Source: DATKNA01 sp963786765 (GTDB lineage: Bacteria; Actinomycetota; Actinomycetes; Actinomycetales; Kineosporiaceae). Taken from it: 64,000 nt of DNA. Numbering within the stretch: the stretch's first letter is position 1; every line of letters starts with the position of its first letter. This document shows, in pieces, positions 10,492 to 19,260 of the stretch. The notes below the pieces were generated by a model. It saw only the letters and a program-made list of their open reading frames with translations. It made no database searches and had not been told where the DNA came from. Position numbers and translations under genes: made by a program. The stretch covers positions 124,001 to 188,000 of the forward strand of contig CAWBAJ010000013.1 of NCBI GenBank assembly GCA_963786765.1, written 5' to 3'.

Positions 10492-11394
10492 TCAGCCGGG
10501 GAGCGGGGGTTCGTCGCGTCCCGCGGCGACGGCGAGGTGGCGGCGCAGTGCCTCCAGGCCCGCGGCTCGTCCCACCGGCAGCCGGGCGGCCGCCCGCACG
10601 AGCACGGCGTCGTCCACGTCCGGGGGCAGCGACCCGGCGACCTCTGCCACGACGGCGAGGTCGTCGCGCTGGGTGGCCACGAAGTCAGGGTCGACGACCT
10701 CGCCGTGGCCGGGGACCACCACGGGGTGCAGCCGCGGCAGCAGCGCGTCGAGGGTCCGGGGCCACTCCAGCGGGTAGGCGTCACCGAAGGAGGGCGGCGC
10801 ACCCTGCTCGACCAGGTCGCCCGCGACCGTGACTCGGGCGTCCGGCACCTCGACGACGGCGTCGTGCCCGGTATGGCCGCGGCCCGGGGCATGCAGCACG
10901 ACGATGCGTCCGCCCAGGTCGAGCTCGGCGTCCACGGCGAACGTGCGGTTCGGGGGCACGATCTCCACGTCCTCGATGGCGTGGGCCTCGTCCGGCCGGC
11001 CCGCCTCGCGCAGCGCCTGCGCGGCCACGGTCCGCTGGAACGTCCCGAAGCGTTCCAGGTCGCGCCGGCAGCCCTTGGAACCCCAGATCTCCAGCCCCGG
11101 TTGCTCTCGGGCGAAGGTCGCGTTGCCGAACGAGTGGTCGTAGTGCGCATGCGTGTCCATCACGACCCACGGCAGCCCGGTCACCTCGCGTACCGCCGCG
11201 ACCAGCGCGCGGGCGTGCCCGGCGTGCATGTGCGTGTCGACGACGAGCGCCCGTTCGTCGCCGAGCACGAGCGTGACGTTGAGGTCGAGCACGCGGTGCC
11301 GGCGGACGAGTACGCCGGGGCCGACCTCGCGCCAGACGTCGAAGGCGCCCGCCGGTGGCTCGTACCCCGGCGGGAGCTGGGGCCCGCCGGTCAC
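10492..11394 (-). CDS. MBL-fold metallo-hydrolase
   Basis: 300-residue metallo-beta-lactamase-fold enzyme. The HxHxDH metal motif is THAHYDH (residues 81-87). Further ligand motifs are GRGHTGHD, AGDLVEQG and VPGHGE. The GTG start at 11394 overlaps the thioesterase stop by 4 bases, so a longer frame upstream is discarded. It is the last gene of a paaH-paaI-MBL operon, which suggests a hydrolytic step on a thioester or ester in the same pathway; that is inference. Confidence 0.85.
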   Translation of the reverse strand: MTGGPQLPPGYEPPAGAFDVWREVGPGVLVRRHRVLDLNVTLVLGDERALVVDTHMHAGHARALVAAVREVTGLPWVVMDTHAHYDHSFGNATFAREQPGLEIWGSKGCRRDLERFGTFQRTVAAQALREAGRPDEAHAIEDVEIVPPNRTFAVDAELDLGGRIVVLHAPGRGHTGHDAVVEVPDARVTVAGDLVEQGAPPSFGDAYPLEWPRTLDALLPRLHPVVVPGHGEVVDPDFVATQRDDLAVVAEVAGSLPPDVDDAVLVRAAARLPVGRAAGLEALRRHLAVAAGRDEPPLPG

Positions 11395-11855
11395 GCCCCT
11401 CGCCCGGTCCCGTGCGGCTGCCGCAGCTCGACGGAGCGACCACGGAACAGAGCCACCAGCTGCCCGTCCCCCTCCCGGCGCACGGTCACGTCCGTCACCC
11501 CGGTGCGGCCGATCCGGACACGCTCGTCGGCGTCCGCGACGAGCACGTCTCCCGCGAACGCCGGCCGCACCCACGTCACGTCGGCCGACGCCGCGACCGA
11601 GGGCCCGTCGCCACGGCTGTTGCAGGCTGCGGCGAAGGCGGTGTCGGCCAGTGTGGCGACGAGGCCGCCGTGGCAGGTGCCGTGCCCCTGCACCATGTCG
11701 GGGCGCACGGTCATCCGGACCTGCGCCGTGCCGACGCCCACGTGGGTCAGTTCGATCCCGAGCGCGGCGCTCGCGGCGTCCTGCGCGAGCATCCGGCGCA
11801 CCCGGCGCTCCGCGACGAGATCGGCCGCGGCACCGTCGAGGGGATCAGAGGTCAC
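11391..11855 (-). CDS. paaI: PaaI-type acyl-CoA thioesterase (hotdog fold)
   Basis: 154-residue hotdog thioesterase. The RRMLAQDAASAALGIELT start and VQGHGTCHGGLVATLADTAF core (catalytic Asp region) are typical of hydroxyphenylacetyl-CoA thioesterase PaaI. The GTG at 11855 has GAGGAG upstream and overlaps the end of paaH by 11 bases. Sitting directly behind PaaH, it probably rescues CoA from dead-end phenylacetate intermediates. Other phenylacetate genes are absent from the window, so the exact substrate is inferred. Confidence 0.85.
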   Translation of the reverse strand: MTSDPLDGAAADLVAERRVRRMLAQDAASAALGIELTHVGVGTAQVRMTVRPDMVQGHGTCHGGLVATLADTAFAAACNSRGDGPSVAASADVTWVRPAFAGDVLVADADERVRIGRTGVTDVTVRREGDGQLVALFRGRSVELRQPHGTGRGA

Positions 11856-13410
11856 GAAGGTTCTCCTCGGCGGCGATCGCCTCGTCGAGCCGCGGGCTGA
11901 TCCGGTACCGCCCGCTGGGCACTTCGTCGTGCAGCTCGCCGAGCACGGAGGCGATGCGCAGGGCGCCGACCCTGTCACCCCACTCCAGCGGTCCGGAGGG
12001 GTACCCGGCGCCGAGCAGCATGGCCACGTCGACGTCGGTCGCCGAGGCCTCGCCGCGGGCCACCAGGTCGACCGCCTCGTCGACGAGCACGGCCACTGTG
12101 CGCGCGACCACGCCGCCGGCGACGTCCCCGAGCACGCTCACCTCGACACCTGCGGCCTGGCAGAGCCCCACCGCGGCGTCCAGCACGCCCGGGTCGAGGT
12201 CCCGCGGTGCGAGCAGGGCGACGCGGGTGCACGTCGCGGGGTCGTGCGCCCAGTCGAGCAGGACGACGCCCTCGGGGGCCTCCAGACCCCAGGACCGGGC
12301 CGTGGACCCGTCGGTGACGCGCAGGAGCCCGCCGCCGGGCAGGCGGAGGCCCGGTAGCTCCTCCATCACCTCGCTGTCGTCGAGGGCCACCTGCCGAATC
12401 TCGACGCCGGCTGCGGCGACACGGTCGAGGAAGGGCGTCATCGGCCCGAAGTCGTACTCCACGAGCTCGACGACACTCGGCGCGGGGCGTGGGGGAGCGC
12501 TGTCCGGCTCCGCGTCGAGCGGCGTCCCCTCGGCCGTGTAGGCGTAGACGCCCCGCCCCGTCTTCCTGCCGAGCCGGCCGGCGTCCACCAGGCGGCGCTG
12601 GAACTGGGTCGGCGCGTACCGGGGGTCGTGGTACGTCTGTTCCCACACGGAGGTGGACACCGCGAGGTTGACGTCCTGGCCGACGAGGTCGGTCAACTGG
12701 AACGGCCCCATCGGGAACCCGCCGGCCTCGCGCAGCACGGCGTCGATCGTCGCCGGGGTCGCCACGCCGCGCTCGGCCAGGCGCTGGGCCTCACCGTAGA
12801 AGGGTCGCGCGACGCGGTTGACGACGAAGCCGGGCGTCGAGGAGCACTGGACGGGCGTCTTGCCCCAGTCACGCACGAGCTCCGTGGCCGTCTCGACCAC
12901 CTTCGGGTCGGTGGCGTCGCCGCGGACGACCTCGACGAGTCCCATCCGAGGGGCGGGGTTGAAGAAGTGCAGCCCGACGAGCAAGCCGGGGCGGGCCAGG
13001 CCGGCGCCGATCGCCGTGATCGACAACGATGAGGTGTTCGAGGCCAGCACGACCTCTCGCCCGACGCCCTGCCCCGTCACGTTCTCGACAGCGCGCAGCA
13101 GCTCCTGCTTGACCTTCAGGTCCTCCACCACGGCCTCGACGACGAGCGCGGACCCGGCGAGGTCGTCGAGACCGTCCACCACGTCGACGCGGCTCATCAG
13201 CTCGCCGGCCTGGTCCCGGTCGAGACGGCCGCGGGTCACGTCGCGGTCGACGCGGCGGCGCAGTCCGTCGAGGGCGTCCTGCGCCGCCGCCGGCCGCGCG
13301 TCGTACAGCCGGACGCGGTGCCCGGCGCGGGCCGCCACCTCGGCGATCCCCGTGCCCATCGTTCCGGCGCCGAGAACGGCGACGTCGTCCTCCGCGGTGA
13401 TGCGGCGCAC
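11845..13410 (-). CDS. paaH: 3-hydroxyacyl-CoA dehydrogenase, two-domain PaaH type
   Basis: NAD-dependent oxidation of 3-hydroxyacyl-CoA, as 3-hydroxyadipyl-CoA in phenylacetate breakdown. The Rossmann fingerprint VLGAGTMGTGIAEVAARAGH lies at the N-terminus. The catalytic His-containing LHFFNPAP motif is followed by GFVVNRVARPF. The ~520-residue length includes a second C-terminal dehydrogenase domain, as in PaaH. GTG 13410 is preferred because GGAGGA sits six bases upstream; a GTG at 13416 is too close to it. A 23-base triplicate repeat lies upstream. Confidence 0.9.
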   Translation of the reverse strand: MRRITAEDDVAVLGAGTMGTGIAEVAARAGHRVRLYDARPAAAQDALDGLRRRVDRDVTRGRLDRDQAGELMSRVDVVDGLDDLAGSALVVEAVVEDLKVKQELLRAVENVTGQGVGREVVLASNTSSLSITAIGAGLARPGLLVGLHFFNPAPRMGLVEVVRGDATDPKVVETATELVRDWGKTPVQCSSTPGFVVNRVARPFYGEAQRLAERGVATPATIDAVLREAGGFPMGPFQLTDLVGQDVNLAVSTSVWEQTYHDPRYAPTQFQRRLVDAGRLGRKTGRGVYAYTAEGTPLDAEPDSAPPRPAPSVVELVEYDFGPMTPFLDRVAAAGVEIRQVALDDSEVMEELPGLRLPGGGLLRVTDGSTARSWGLEAPEGVVLLDWAHDPATCTRVALLAPRDLDPGVLDAAVGLCQAAGVEVSVLGDVAGGVVARTVAVLVDEAVDLVARGEASATDVDVAMLLGAGYPSGPLEWGDRVGALRIASVLGELHDEVPSGRYRISPRLDEAIAAEENLRDL

Positions 13411-13442
13411 ACGCACTCCTCCCCGCCCGGGCCTCGCCGGGC

Positions 13443-13510
13443 GCTCCCCGCGGTCCTCGCCCGGGGCTCCCCGCGGTCCTCGCCCGGGGCTCCCCGCGGT
13501 CTTCTCAGCT
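13443..13510. repeat. Tandem repeat, three copies of 23 bp
   Basis: Three consecutive copies (the last diverging) of a 23-base GC-only-rich unit containing GCTCCCCGCGGTCCTCGCC, starting at 13443, 13466 and 13489. It lies in the intergenic stretch just upstream of paaH. The CCGCGG cores are palindromic, so it can fold, but no function is evident. Confidence 0.85.
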
Positions 13511-13606
13511 AGCGTGGCACAGCCGTCCCATCCCCGACGGCGGACGCGGGCTCACCGGAAGAGCGGGTGGAACAGCTTGACGGTCGTCCGGCAGCTCCCC
13601 GGCGGG

Positions 13607-13990
13607 TCAGTCGCCGTCCGGCACCGCGACGTTGAGAATCATGGCCACGAAGGTCACGACGAGCGCCGCACCGAGCGTGGACCAGAAGAAGGGGCCCGTG
13701 TCGAAGGTGATCCCGATCTTGCCGGACAACCACTCGACGATCTTCAGCATGAGCGCGTTCACGACGAACGAGATCAACCCGAGGGTGAGCCAGTAGAGCG
13801 GCAGCGTGAAGAGCTTCACCAACGGCTTGACGAAGGTGTTGATCAGACCGAAGAGCGCGCCCACGATCAGGAGCGAGAGGATGCGGTGCCCGAGGCTGCC
13901 GGTGCCCACGGTGACGGCCGGGATCACCAGGGTGGCGATCCAGATGGCGATGGCGTTGACGACGATCTTCATGATGATCGAGCGCACGAC
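13607..13990 (-). CDS. Phage holin family 4-like membrane protein (DUF/PF04020 type)
   Basis: About 127 residues with four hydrophobic helices (IVVNAIAIWIATLVIPAV; LLIVGALFGLINTFV; LYWLTLGLISFVVNALML; TLGAALVVTFVAMIL). The GLINTFVKPLVKLFTLPLYWLTLGL block is the signature of this chromosomal family. Despite the name it is not linked to a phage here. GTG 13990 with AGGA upstream is my start; ATG 13972 is an alternative. Function unknown. Confidence 0.85.
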   Translation of the reverse strand, partial: VVRSIIMKIVVNAIAIWIATLVIPAVTVGTGSLGHRILSLLIVGALFGLINTFVKPLVKLFTLPLYWLTLGLISFVVNALMLKIVEWLSGKIGITFDTGPFFWSTLGAALVVTFVAMILNVAVPDGD

Positions 13991-14101
13991 CCGACATCCT
14001 GGCACGGCTACCGAACGGCGCCCAGCCCGGGTCGTAGGGCCGAGGGCCGACGTCGACGCGGGTGAAGCCGTGGGGAAGGGATGTGTCTCCCAGAACAATG
14101 T

Positions 14102-14128
14102 GCGCTGCCCCGGCATGCGGGGCAGCGC
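14102..14128 (+). terminator. GC hairpin, 10-bp perfect stem
   Basis: GCGCTGCCCC pairs perfectly with GGGGCAGCGC around a 7-base loop, followed by CCATCGTTTT. It has the form of an intrinsic terminator reading rightward, yet no rightward gene ends here. The rest of the 383-base gap from 13991 to 14373 has no gene I can support; it must hold the promoters of two divergent units. Confidence 0.55.
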
Positions 14129-14347
14129 CCATCGTTTTCAGAGAGGGTGCGCCTCCCTGTCCCCTTGCCTAGGCGCGCTGGCTGCCTGACCGCCGCCGGG
14201 TGCTTGAGCGCGCCGGCTGGCAGTCGGGAAGCCGGCCGCCGACGGCACGAGCGTCGTTCCGCTCGCTCACCACGCTGAGGGCATCTCCGCATGGCCCCAC
14301 GGCGTTGACGAGGACCCAATGCAGCCTCCGGGGCGTCTTCCTGTCGG

Positions 14348-14370
14348 GAGTAGTGTGTGATGTACTACTC
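14348..14370. promoter_or_regulatory. Inverted repeat, candidate GntR operator of the hydroxyproline operon
   Basis: GAGTAGT (14348-14354) and ACTACTC (14364-14370) form a perfect 7-bp inverted repeat with a 9-base spacer. It ends three bases before the ATG at 14374. The arm contains TAGTGT, which fits a -10 box for a leaderless transcript, and no Shine-Dalgarno site is present. A repressor bound here would cover both the -10 box and the start codon. The GntR regulator encoded at the end of the operon is the obvious candidate. Confidence 0.5.
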
Positions 14371-14373
14371 GGC

Positions 14374-15537
14374 ATGCCGCCCTCTCCCGACGTCGTCGTC
14401 GTCGGCGCCGGTGTCGTCGGGGCCGCCTGCGCCCTCGCGGCAACACGGGCGGGGTTGCAGGTCGAGGTACTCGACCGTGGGCCGGTCGCCGGCGGGACCA
14501 CGGGGGCCGGGGAGGGCAACCTCCTGGTCTCGGACAAGCCGCCCGGTCCCGAGCTCGACCTGGCGCTCCTGTCCCTGCGGCTGTGGACCGAGATCGACGA
14601 GCACGTGCGCAGCGTCACGGGGCGCGGGTTCGAGCTCGAGCTCAAGGGGGGCCTGGTCGTGGCCACCGATTCCGCGGCGCTGCCGCGCCTCGCCGAGCTG
14701 GCCGGGGACCAGCGCTCCGCCGGGGTCGAGGCCGTCGAGGTGCCGGCCGCAGACCTGACCCACCACGAGCCAAACCTCGCCCGGGACCTCGCCGGCGCCG
14801 TGCTCTACCCGCAGGACGCGCAGGTGCAGCCGATGCTCGCGGCCGCCCGGATGCTGCAGGCCGCGCGCCGGTCGGGCGCCCGCGTCCGCACCGGTGTTCC
14901 CGTCACCGGGATGCTGCGGGACGGCGAGCGGGTGGTCGGCGTGCGCACATCCCAGGGGGACGTCCCCGCCGGCGCCGTGATCAACGCTGCCGGCACCTGG
15001 GGCGGGGAGGTGGCGGCGCTCGCCGGCGTGTACCTTCCAGTGCTCCCGCGCCGCGGCGTCATCCTCGTCACCCAGCCCCTGCCTCCGCTGGTCCACCACA
15101 AGGTCTATGCCGCCGAGTACGTCGCGGACGTCGCCAGCGACGAGGCGGGCCTCGAGAGCAGCGCGGTCGTCGAGGGGACCTGCGCGGGCACCGTGCTCAT
15201 CGGGGCCAGCCGGGAGCGTGTCGGGTTCGAGCGGGCGACGCCTCTGCCGGTCGTCCGGCGGCTCGCGGCCCAGGCCGTCCGGCTCTTCCCCGTCCTCGCC
15301 GACGTGACGCTGTTGCGCAGCTACGCCGGGTTCCGGCCGTACTGTCCCGATCACCTCCCGGTCCTGGGTCCCGACCCGCGCGCGCCCGGCCTGCTGCACG
15401 CCTGCGGTCACGAGGGCGCCGGTGTCGGTCTCGCCGCCGCCACCGGTTCCCTCCTCGCCCGTGTGATCACCGGCGCCGGCGCCGGTATGGACCTCGGCCC
15501 CTTCCGGCCCGACAGGTTCGCGGGGGCGCCGGTATGA
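14374..15537 (+). CDS. lhpB: FAD oxidoreductase, D-hydroxyproline dehydrogenase beta-like subunit
   Basis: 387-residue DAO-family flavoprotein. The FAD fingerprint VVVVGAGVVGAACALAATRAG is at the N-terminus, and GTTGAGEGNLLVSDK follows, as in hydroxyproline/opine dehydrogenase beta subunits. The C-terminal FRPYCPDHLPVLGPDPR and HACGHEGAGVGLAAATG motifs are also of this type. ATG 14374 is the natural start. It overlaps the next gene by 4 bases (ATGA). With the ferredoxin-like and alpha subunits downstream it should oxidise D-hydroxyproline (or D-proline) to the pyrroline carboxylate. Confidence 0.82.
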   Translation: MPPSPDVVVVGAGVVGAACALAATRAGLQVEVLDRGPVAGGTTGAGEGNLLVSDKPPGPELDLALLSLRLWTEIDEHVRSVTGRGFELELKGGLVVATDSAALPRLAELAGDQRSAGVEAVEVPAADLTHHEPNLARDLAGAVLYPQDAQVQPMLAAARMLQAARRSGARVRTGVPVTGMLRDGERVVGVRTSQGDVPAGAVINAAGTWGGEVAALAGVYLPVLPRRGVILVTQPLPPLVHHKVYAAEYVADVASDEAGLESSAVVEGTCAGTVLIGASRERVGFERATPLPVVRRLAAQAVRLFPVLADVTLLRSYAGFRPYCPDHLPVLGPDPRAPGLLHACGHEGAGVGLAAATGSLLARVITGAGAGMDLGPFRPDRFAGAPV

Positions 15538-15821
15538 ACGCCACGAGCGGCGCGAGCAGCTTCGACTTCGACGGCCGGCCCGTTGTCTTCAGGGAGGGTC
15601 AGACGCTCGGCGCCGCGCTGTGGGCGGACGGCGTCCGTTCGTGGCGCCGGACCAGGTTCGGCGGCAAGCCGCGCGGCCTGTTCTGCGGGATCGGGGTCTG
15701 CTTCGACTGCCTCCTCGAGGTCGACGGGCGGCCCGACCAGCGCGCCTGTCTCGTCCCGGCCCGGCCGGATGCCGTGGTCCGGACGCAGGAGGGAGCGGGC
15801 CGTGCCGACCACCGCGTGTGA
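15534..15821 (+). CDS. [2Fe-2S] small subunit of hydroxyproline dehydrogenase
   Basis: 95 residues with a plant-type iron-sulfur motif FCGIGVCFDC (Cx4Cx2C) and a fourth Cys in QRACLVPA. This small subunit (HcnA/OoxA-like gamma) transfers electrons between the two flavoprotein subunits. It overlaps lhpB by 4 bases and the alpha subunit by 20 bases. Confidence 0.83.
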   Translation: MNATSGASSFDFDGRPVVFREGQTLGAALWADGVRSWRRTRFGGKPRGLFCGIGVCFDCLLEVDGRPDQRACLVPARPDAVVRTQEGAGRADHRV

Positions 15822-17298
15822 CGTCGCCGTCGTCGGCGCCGGCCCGGCGGGCGCTGCCGCCGCCGTGACCGCCGTCCGCGCCGGTGCCCGCGTCGTGCTC
15901 GTGGACTCCGAGGCCCGGCCAGGTGGCCAGTACTGGCGCCACGGCCCCGGGACCGGTGCTGCGGGCGCTGTCGGCGGAGAGGTCCACGAGCACGCCGGCC
16001 AGTGGCGCGACCTCGCCACGCGGCTCGAGCGCGGCCTCGCCTCCGGCCGTCTGACCCACCTGCCCCGCACCCGGGTCTGGCGACTCGAATTGCCCGACGA
16101 CGACCCGGCCCCGCGCTCGGGCGTGCCGGGCCGGCCCCCGATCCGCCTGCACGCCCTCACCCCCGCGGCGGACGGCCAGGACCAGCCCCTCGTCGTCGAG
16201 GCCGGTGCGGTGGTCCTCGCTCCGGGCGCCCACGACCGCGTGCTGCCTTTCCCGGGCTGGGACCTGCCGGGCGTGCTCACGGCTGGTGCCGGGCAGGCAC
16301 TGCTGAAGGAGCACGCCGTCGCGGCGGGAGCCCGAGCGGTGGTCGCGGGCACGGGTCCCTTCTTGCTGCCGGTCGCCGTCGGCCTGGCCGAGGCCGGGGT
16401 GCGTGTGCTGGAGGTGGACGAGGCGAGCGACGCGCGCGGCTGGGCCCGCAGCTGGCGCGCCGCCGCGGGAGCGCCCGGAAAGGTGGCCGACGGCGCACGC
16501 TACGCCGCGTTCCTCGCCCGGCACCGGGTTCCCGTGCACCTGCGCCAGGCGATCGTCGCGGCCCACGGGCGGGACCGGCTCGACGCCGTGACCGTCGCCA
16601 GGCTCGACCGCGAGTGGAACGTGATCCCCGGCACGCAGCGCCGGCTCGAGTGCGATACGGCCGCGGTCGGCTGGGGATTCGTCGCGCGGCTCGAGCTCGC
16701 CCTGCAGGCCGGCTGCGCCACGGTCCCGGGCCCGGACGGCACCCCCGCCGTGGCGGTCGACGCGTCGGGCCGGACCACGGTGCCGGGCGTCCTCGCCGCC
16801 GGCGAGCTCACCGGCGTCGGAGGCGCAGACCTGGCCCTGCTCGCGGGCGCGGTCGCCGGCACCGGGGCCGCGGCGGTCGCCGCGGGCCGCGAACCACCGC
16901 CCGTGCACCCCGCCGTCGCCTCGCGCCGGGCGCGGCTCGAAGCCTTCGCCTGCGCGATGCACGGAGCGCACCCGGTGCGGGACGGCTGGACGGGGTGGCT
17001 GGCGGACGACACCGTCGTCTGCCGGTGCGAGGAGGTGACGGCCGCCGCCATCGACGAGGCCGTCGCCGACCTCGGAGCGTCCGACGCCCGCACCGTGAAG
17101 CTCCTCACCCGGGCCGGCATGGGCTGGTGCCAGGGGCGGATGTGCGGCGAAGCCGTCGCCCGCCTGACGGCCGCCCGCGCCGGCACGTCCCTCGACCCCT
17201 ACGCCGATCTGCTCGCGGGCGCTGCCCGGCCCGTCGCCGTGCCGGTCCCCCTCGGCGTCCTCGCCCACGACCCGAACACCTCTGGAGGCACCGCATGA
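15802..17298 (+). CDS. FAD/NAD(P)-binding alpha subunit of hydroxyproline dehydrogenase with BFD-type [2Fe-2S] domain
   Basis: 498 residues starting at GTG 15802, preceded by GGAGGGAGC. FAD-binding VVGAGPAGAAAAVTAVRAGA and the SEARPGGQYWR motif mark the HcnB/OoxA-type subunit. Near the C-terminus four cysteines (CRCEEVT ... CQGRMC) form a BFD-like iron-sulfur centre. The gene sits inside an overlapping operon and is followed by the deaminase through an ATGA overlap. Confidence 0.83.
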   Translation: MPTTACDVAVVGAGPAGAAAAVTAVRAGARVVLVDSEARPGGQYWRHGPGTGAAGAVGGEVHEHAGQWRDLATRLERGLASGRLTHLPRTRVWRLELPDDDPAPRSGVPGRPPIRLHALTPAADGQDQPLVVEAGAVVLAPGAHDRVLPFPGWDLPGVLTAGAGQALLKEHAVAAGARAVVAGTGPFLLPVAVGLAEAGVRVLEVDEASDARGWARSWRAAAGAPGKVADGARYAAFLARHRVPVHLRQAIVAAHGRDRLDAVTVARLDREWNVIPGTQRRLECDTAAVGWGFVARLELALQAGCATVPGPDGTPAVAVDASGRTTVPGVLAAGELTGVGGADLALLAGAVAGTGAAAVAAGREPPPVHPAVASRRARLEAFACAMHGAHPVRDGWTGWLADDTVVCRCEEVTAAAIDEAVADLGASDARTVKLLTRAGMGWCQGRMCGEAVARLTAARAGTSLDPYADLLAGAARPVAVPVPLGVLAHDPNTSGGTA

Positions 17299-18251
17299 GC
17301 TCGTCCCCCTCGACGTCCCCCACGACGCTCCCCGCCACTTCTGCCGAGAGCGCGCGCCGCCCCTGGCGCGGAGTCCTCGTGGCCACGGCCCTGCCGATGC
17401 GCCCCACCGGTCCCGGCGGCCGCCTCCTGCCCGATCTCGACGCCTATGCCGAGCACGTCCACTGGCTGGTGGCGAACGGCTGCGACGGCGTGATCCCCAA
17501 CGGCTCGCTCGGCGAGTACCAGACGCTGGCGCCGGACGAGCGCGCGGTGGTCGTGCGTGCCGCGGTCGAGGCCGCCGAGGGCGCGGTCGTGATGCCGGGC
17601 GTCGGGGCGTACGGCGCCGCCGAGTCTCGGCTCTGGGCGGAGCAGGCCGCGCAGGCCGGCGCTGCATGCGTCATGCTCCTGCCTCCGAACGCCTACCGGG
17701 CGGACGAGCGCGCCGTGGTCGAGCACTACCGCGAGGTCGCCCGTGCCGGTCTGCCGATCGTCGCGTACAACAACCCCTTCGACACCAAGGTCGACCTGAC
17801 CCCGGCGCTGCTCGCACGGCTGTTCGGCGAGGGGCTGATCGTCGCCGTCAAGGAGTTCAGCGGGGACGTCCGGCGCGCGTACGAGATCGCAGAGCTCGCC
17901 CCCGAGCTCGACCTGCTCGTCGGCTCCGACGACGTCGTCCTCGAGCTGGCGCTCGCCGGGGCGGTGGGCTGGGTGGCCGGCTACCCCAACGCGTTCCCCG
18001 ACGCCTGCGTGCGGCTGTGGAAGGCGGCGCGGGACGGTGACCTCGCCACCGCGCTGCCGCTGTACCGCTCACTGCACCCGCTCCTGCGCTGGGACTCCAA
18101 GACCGAGTTCGTCCAGGCGATCAAGCTGTCGATGGATCTCGCCGGCCGCTACGGGGGGCCCAGCCGGCACCCCCGGCTCCCGCTGGTGCCCGAGCAGGAG
18201 GCCGTGGTTCGCGAGGCGACCCAGAAGGCCCTGGCGGAGGGGCTGCGGTGA
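17295..18251 (+). CDS. lhpC: Pyrroline-4-hydroxy-2-carboxylate deaminase (DapA/NAL superfamily)
   Basis: 318-residue TIM-barrel lyase of the dihydrodipicolinate synthase family. The NGSLGEYQTL motif is the pyruvate-binding region, and the Schiff-base lysine is in IVAVKEFSGD. PIVAYNNPFDTKVDL holds the catalytic Tyr. Context between the hydroxyproline dehydrogenase subunits and the epimerase indicates the deaminase that makes alpha-ketoglutarate semialdehyde. By sequence alone it could act on another keto-acid. Confidence 0.8.
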   Translation: MSSSPSTSPTTLPATSAESARRPWRGVLVATALPMRPTGPGGRLLPDLDAYAEHVHWLVANGCDGVIPNGSLGEYQTLAPDERAVVVRAAVEAAEGAVVMPGVGAYGAAESRLWAEQAAQAGAACVMLLPPNAYRADERAVVEHYREVARAGLPIVAYNNPFDTKVDLTPALLARLFGEGLIVAVKEFSGDVRRAYEIAELAPELDLLVGSDDVVLELALAGAVGWVAGYPNAFPDACVRLWKAARDGDLATALPLYRSLHPLLRWDSKTEFVQAIKLSMDLAGRYGGPSRHPRLPLVPEQEAVVREATQKALAEGLR

Positions 18252-19260
18252 GGTCGCGGCGGGTCCTGCACACCGTCGAGTCGCACACCGAGGGAATGCC
18301 GACCCGCGTCGTCACGGGCGGCGTCGGCGTCCTCCCCGGCGAGACGATGTTCGATCGCCGCCGCTGGTTCATGGCGAACAGCGACGGCCTCCGCAAGCTC
18401 CTCATGAACGAGCCGCGGGGGCATTCCGCGATGAGCGGCGCGATTCTGCAGCCGCCGACCCGGCCGGACGCCGACTACGGCGTCCTCTACATCGAGGTCA
18501 GCGGGTGCCTGCCGATGTGCGGCCACGGCACCATCGGCGTCGCGACCGTGCTCGTCGAGACCGGCATGGTCGAGGTCGTCGAGCCGGTGACGACGATCCG
18601 CCTGGACACCCCGGCGGGCCTCGTCACGGTCGACGTCCAGGTGGAGGACGGCGCCGCCCGAGCCGTCACCCTCACGAACGTGCCGTCGTTCGTGCACGAG
18701 CTCGACGCCGTGGTCGACGTGAAGGGCTTCGGCGAGGTCCGGTACGACATGGCGTTCGGCGGGAACTTCTACGCGATCCTGCCGATCACCTCGCTCGGGC
18801 TGCCGTTCGACCGCGATCGGAAGCCGGAGATCCTCGACGCGGGGCTCGCGGTCATGGCGCGATCAACGCCCAGCGCCGCCCGGTGCACCCCGGCAATCCC
18901 GAGATCGACGTCTGCCACCACGTGCAGCTCGTCGCGCCCGGCTCCGACGCCGGGCACTCCCGGCACGCGATGGTCATCCACCCGGGGTGGTTCGACCGCT
19001 CGCCGTGCGGTACCGGCACCAGCGCCCGGGTGGCCCAGCTGCATGCCCGCGGCGAGCTGCCGCTCGGCCAGGACTTCGTCAACGAGTCGTTCATCGGCAC
19101 GCACTTCGTCGGGCGGGCCGTTCGGGAGACCACCGTCGGCCCGCCCGGGGGGACGGTCCCCGCCGTGGTGCCCACGATCACCGGGCGTGCCTGGGTGACC
19201 GGGACGGCGCAGTACCACCTCGACCCGGCCGACCCCTTCCCGGAGGGCTTCGAGCTGTGA
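18248..19260 (+). CDS. lhpA: 4-hydroxyproline 2-epimerase (proline racemase family), one frameshift
   Basis: Both catalytic cysteines of proline racemase/4-hydroxyproline epimerase are present: Cys91 in LPMCGHGTIG and the second in DRSPCGTGTSA. That excludes the Thr-containing dehydratase branch. The frame breaks near 18856, where one G appears lost (GCGGTCATGGCGCGATC); restoring it gives GAINAQRRPVHPGNPEID, a conserved block. The GTG start overlaps the lhpC stop (GTGA). It would convert L-4-hydroxyproline to the D-form used by the dehydrogenase. Confidence 0.85.

Noticed and set aside
8803..12357. A plus-strand open frame of nearly 1200 codons
   Set aside because: It runs through the WXG100-like and hydrolase genes and antisense to the MBL, paaI and paaH genes. 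It is Arg/Gly/Pro-rich with no motif, a by-product of extreme GC content.
13607..13990. Prophage remnant suggested by the holin family name
   Set aside because: No other phage gene is nearby, and this family is common as a chromosomal gene.
14102..14128. tRNA or small RNA gene
   Set aside because: A single 10-bp hairpin with no cloverleaf arms.
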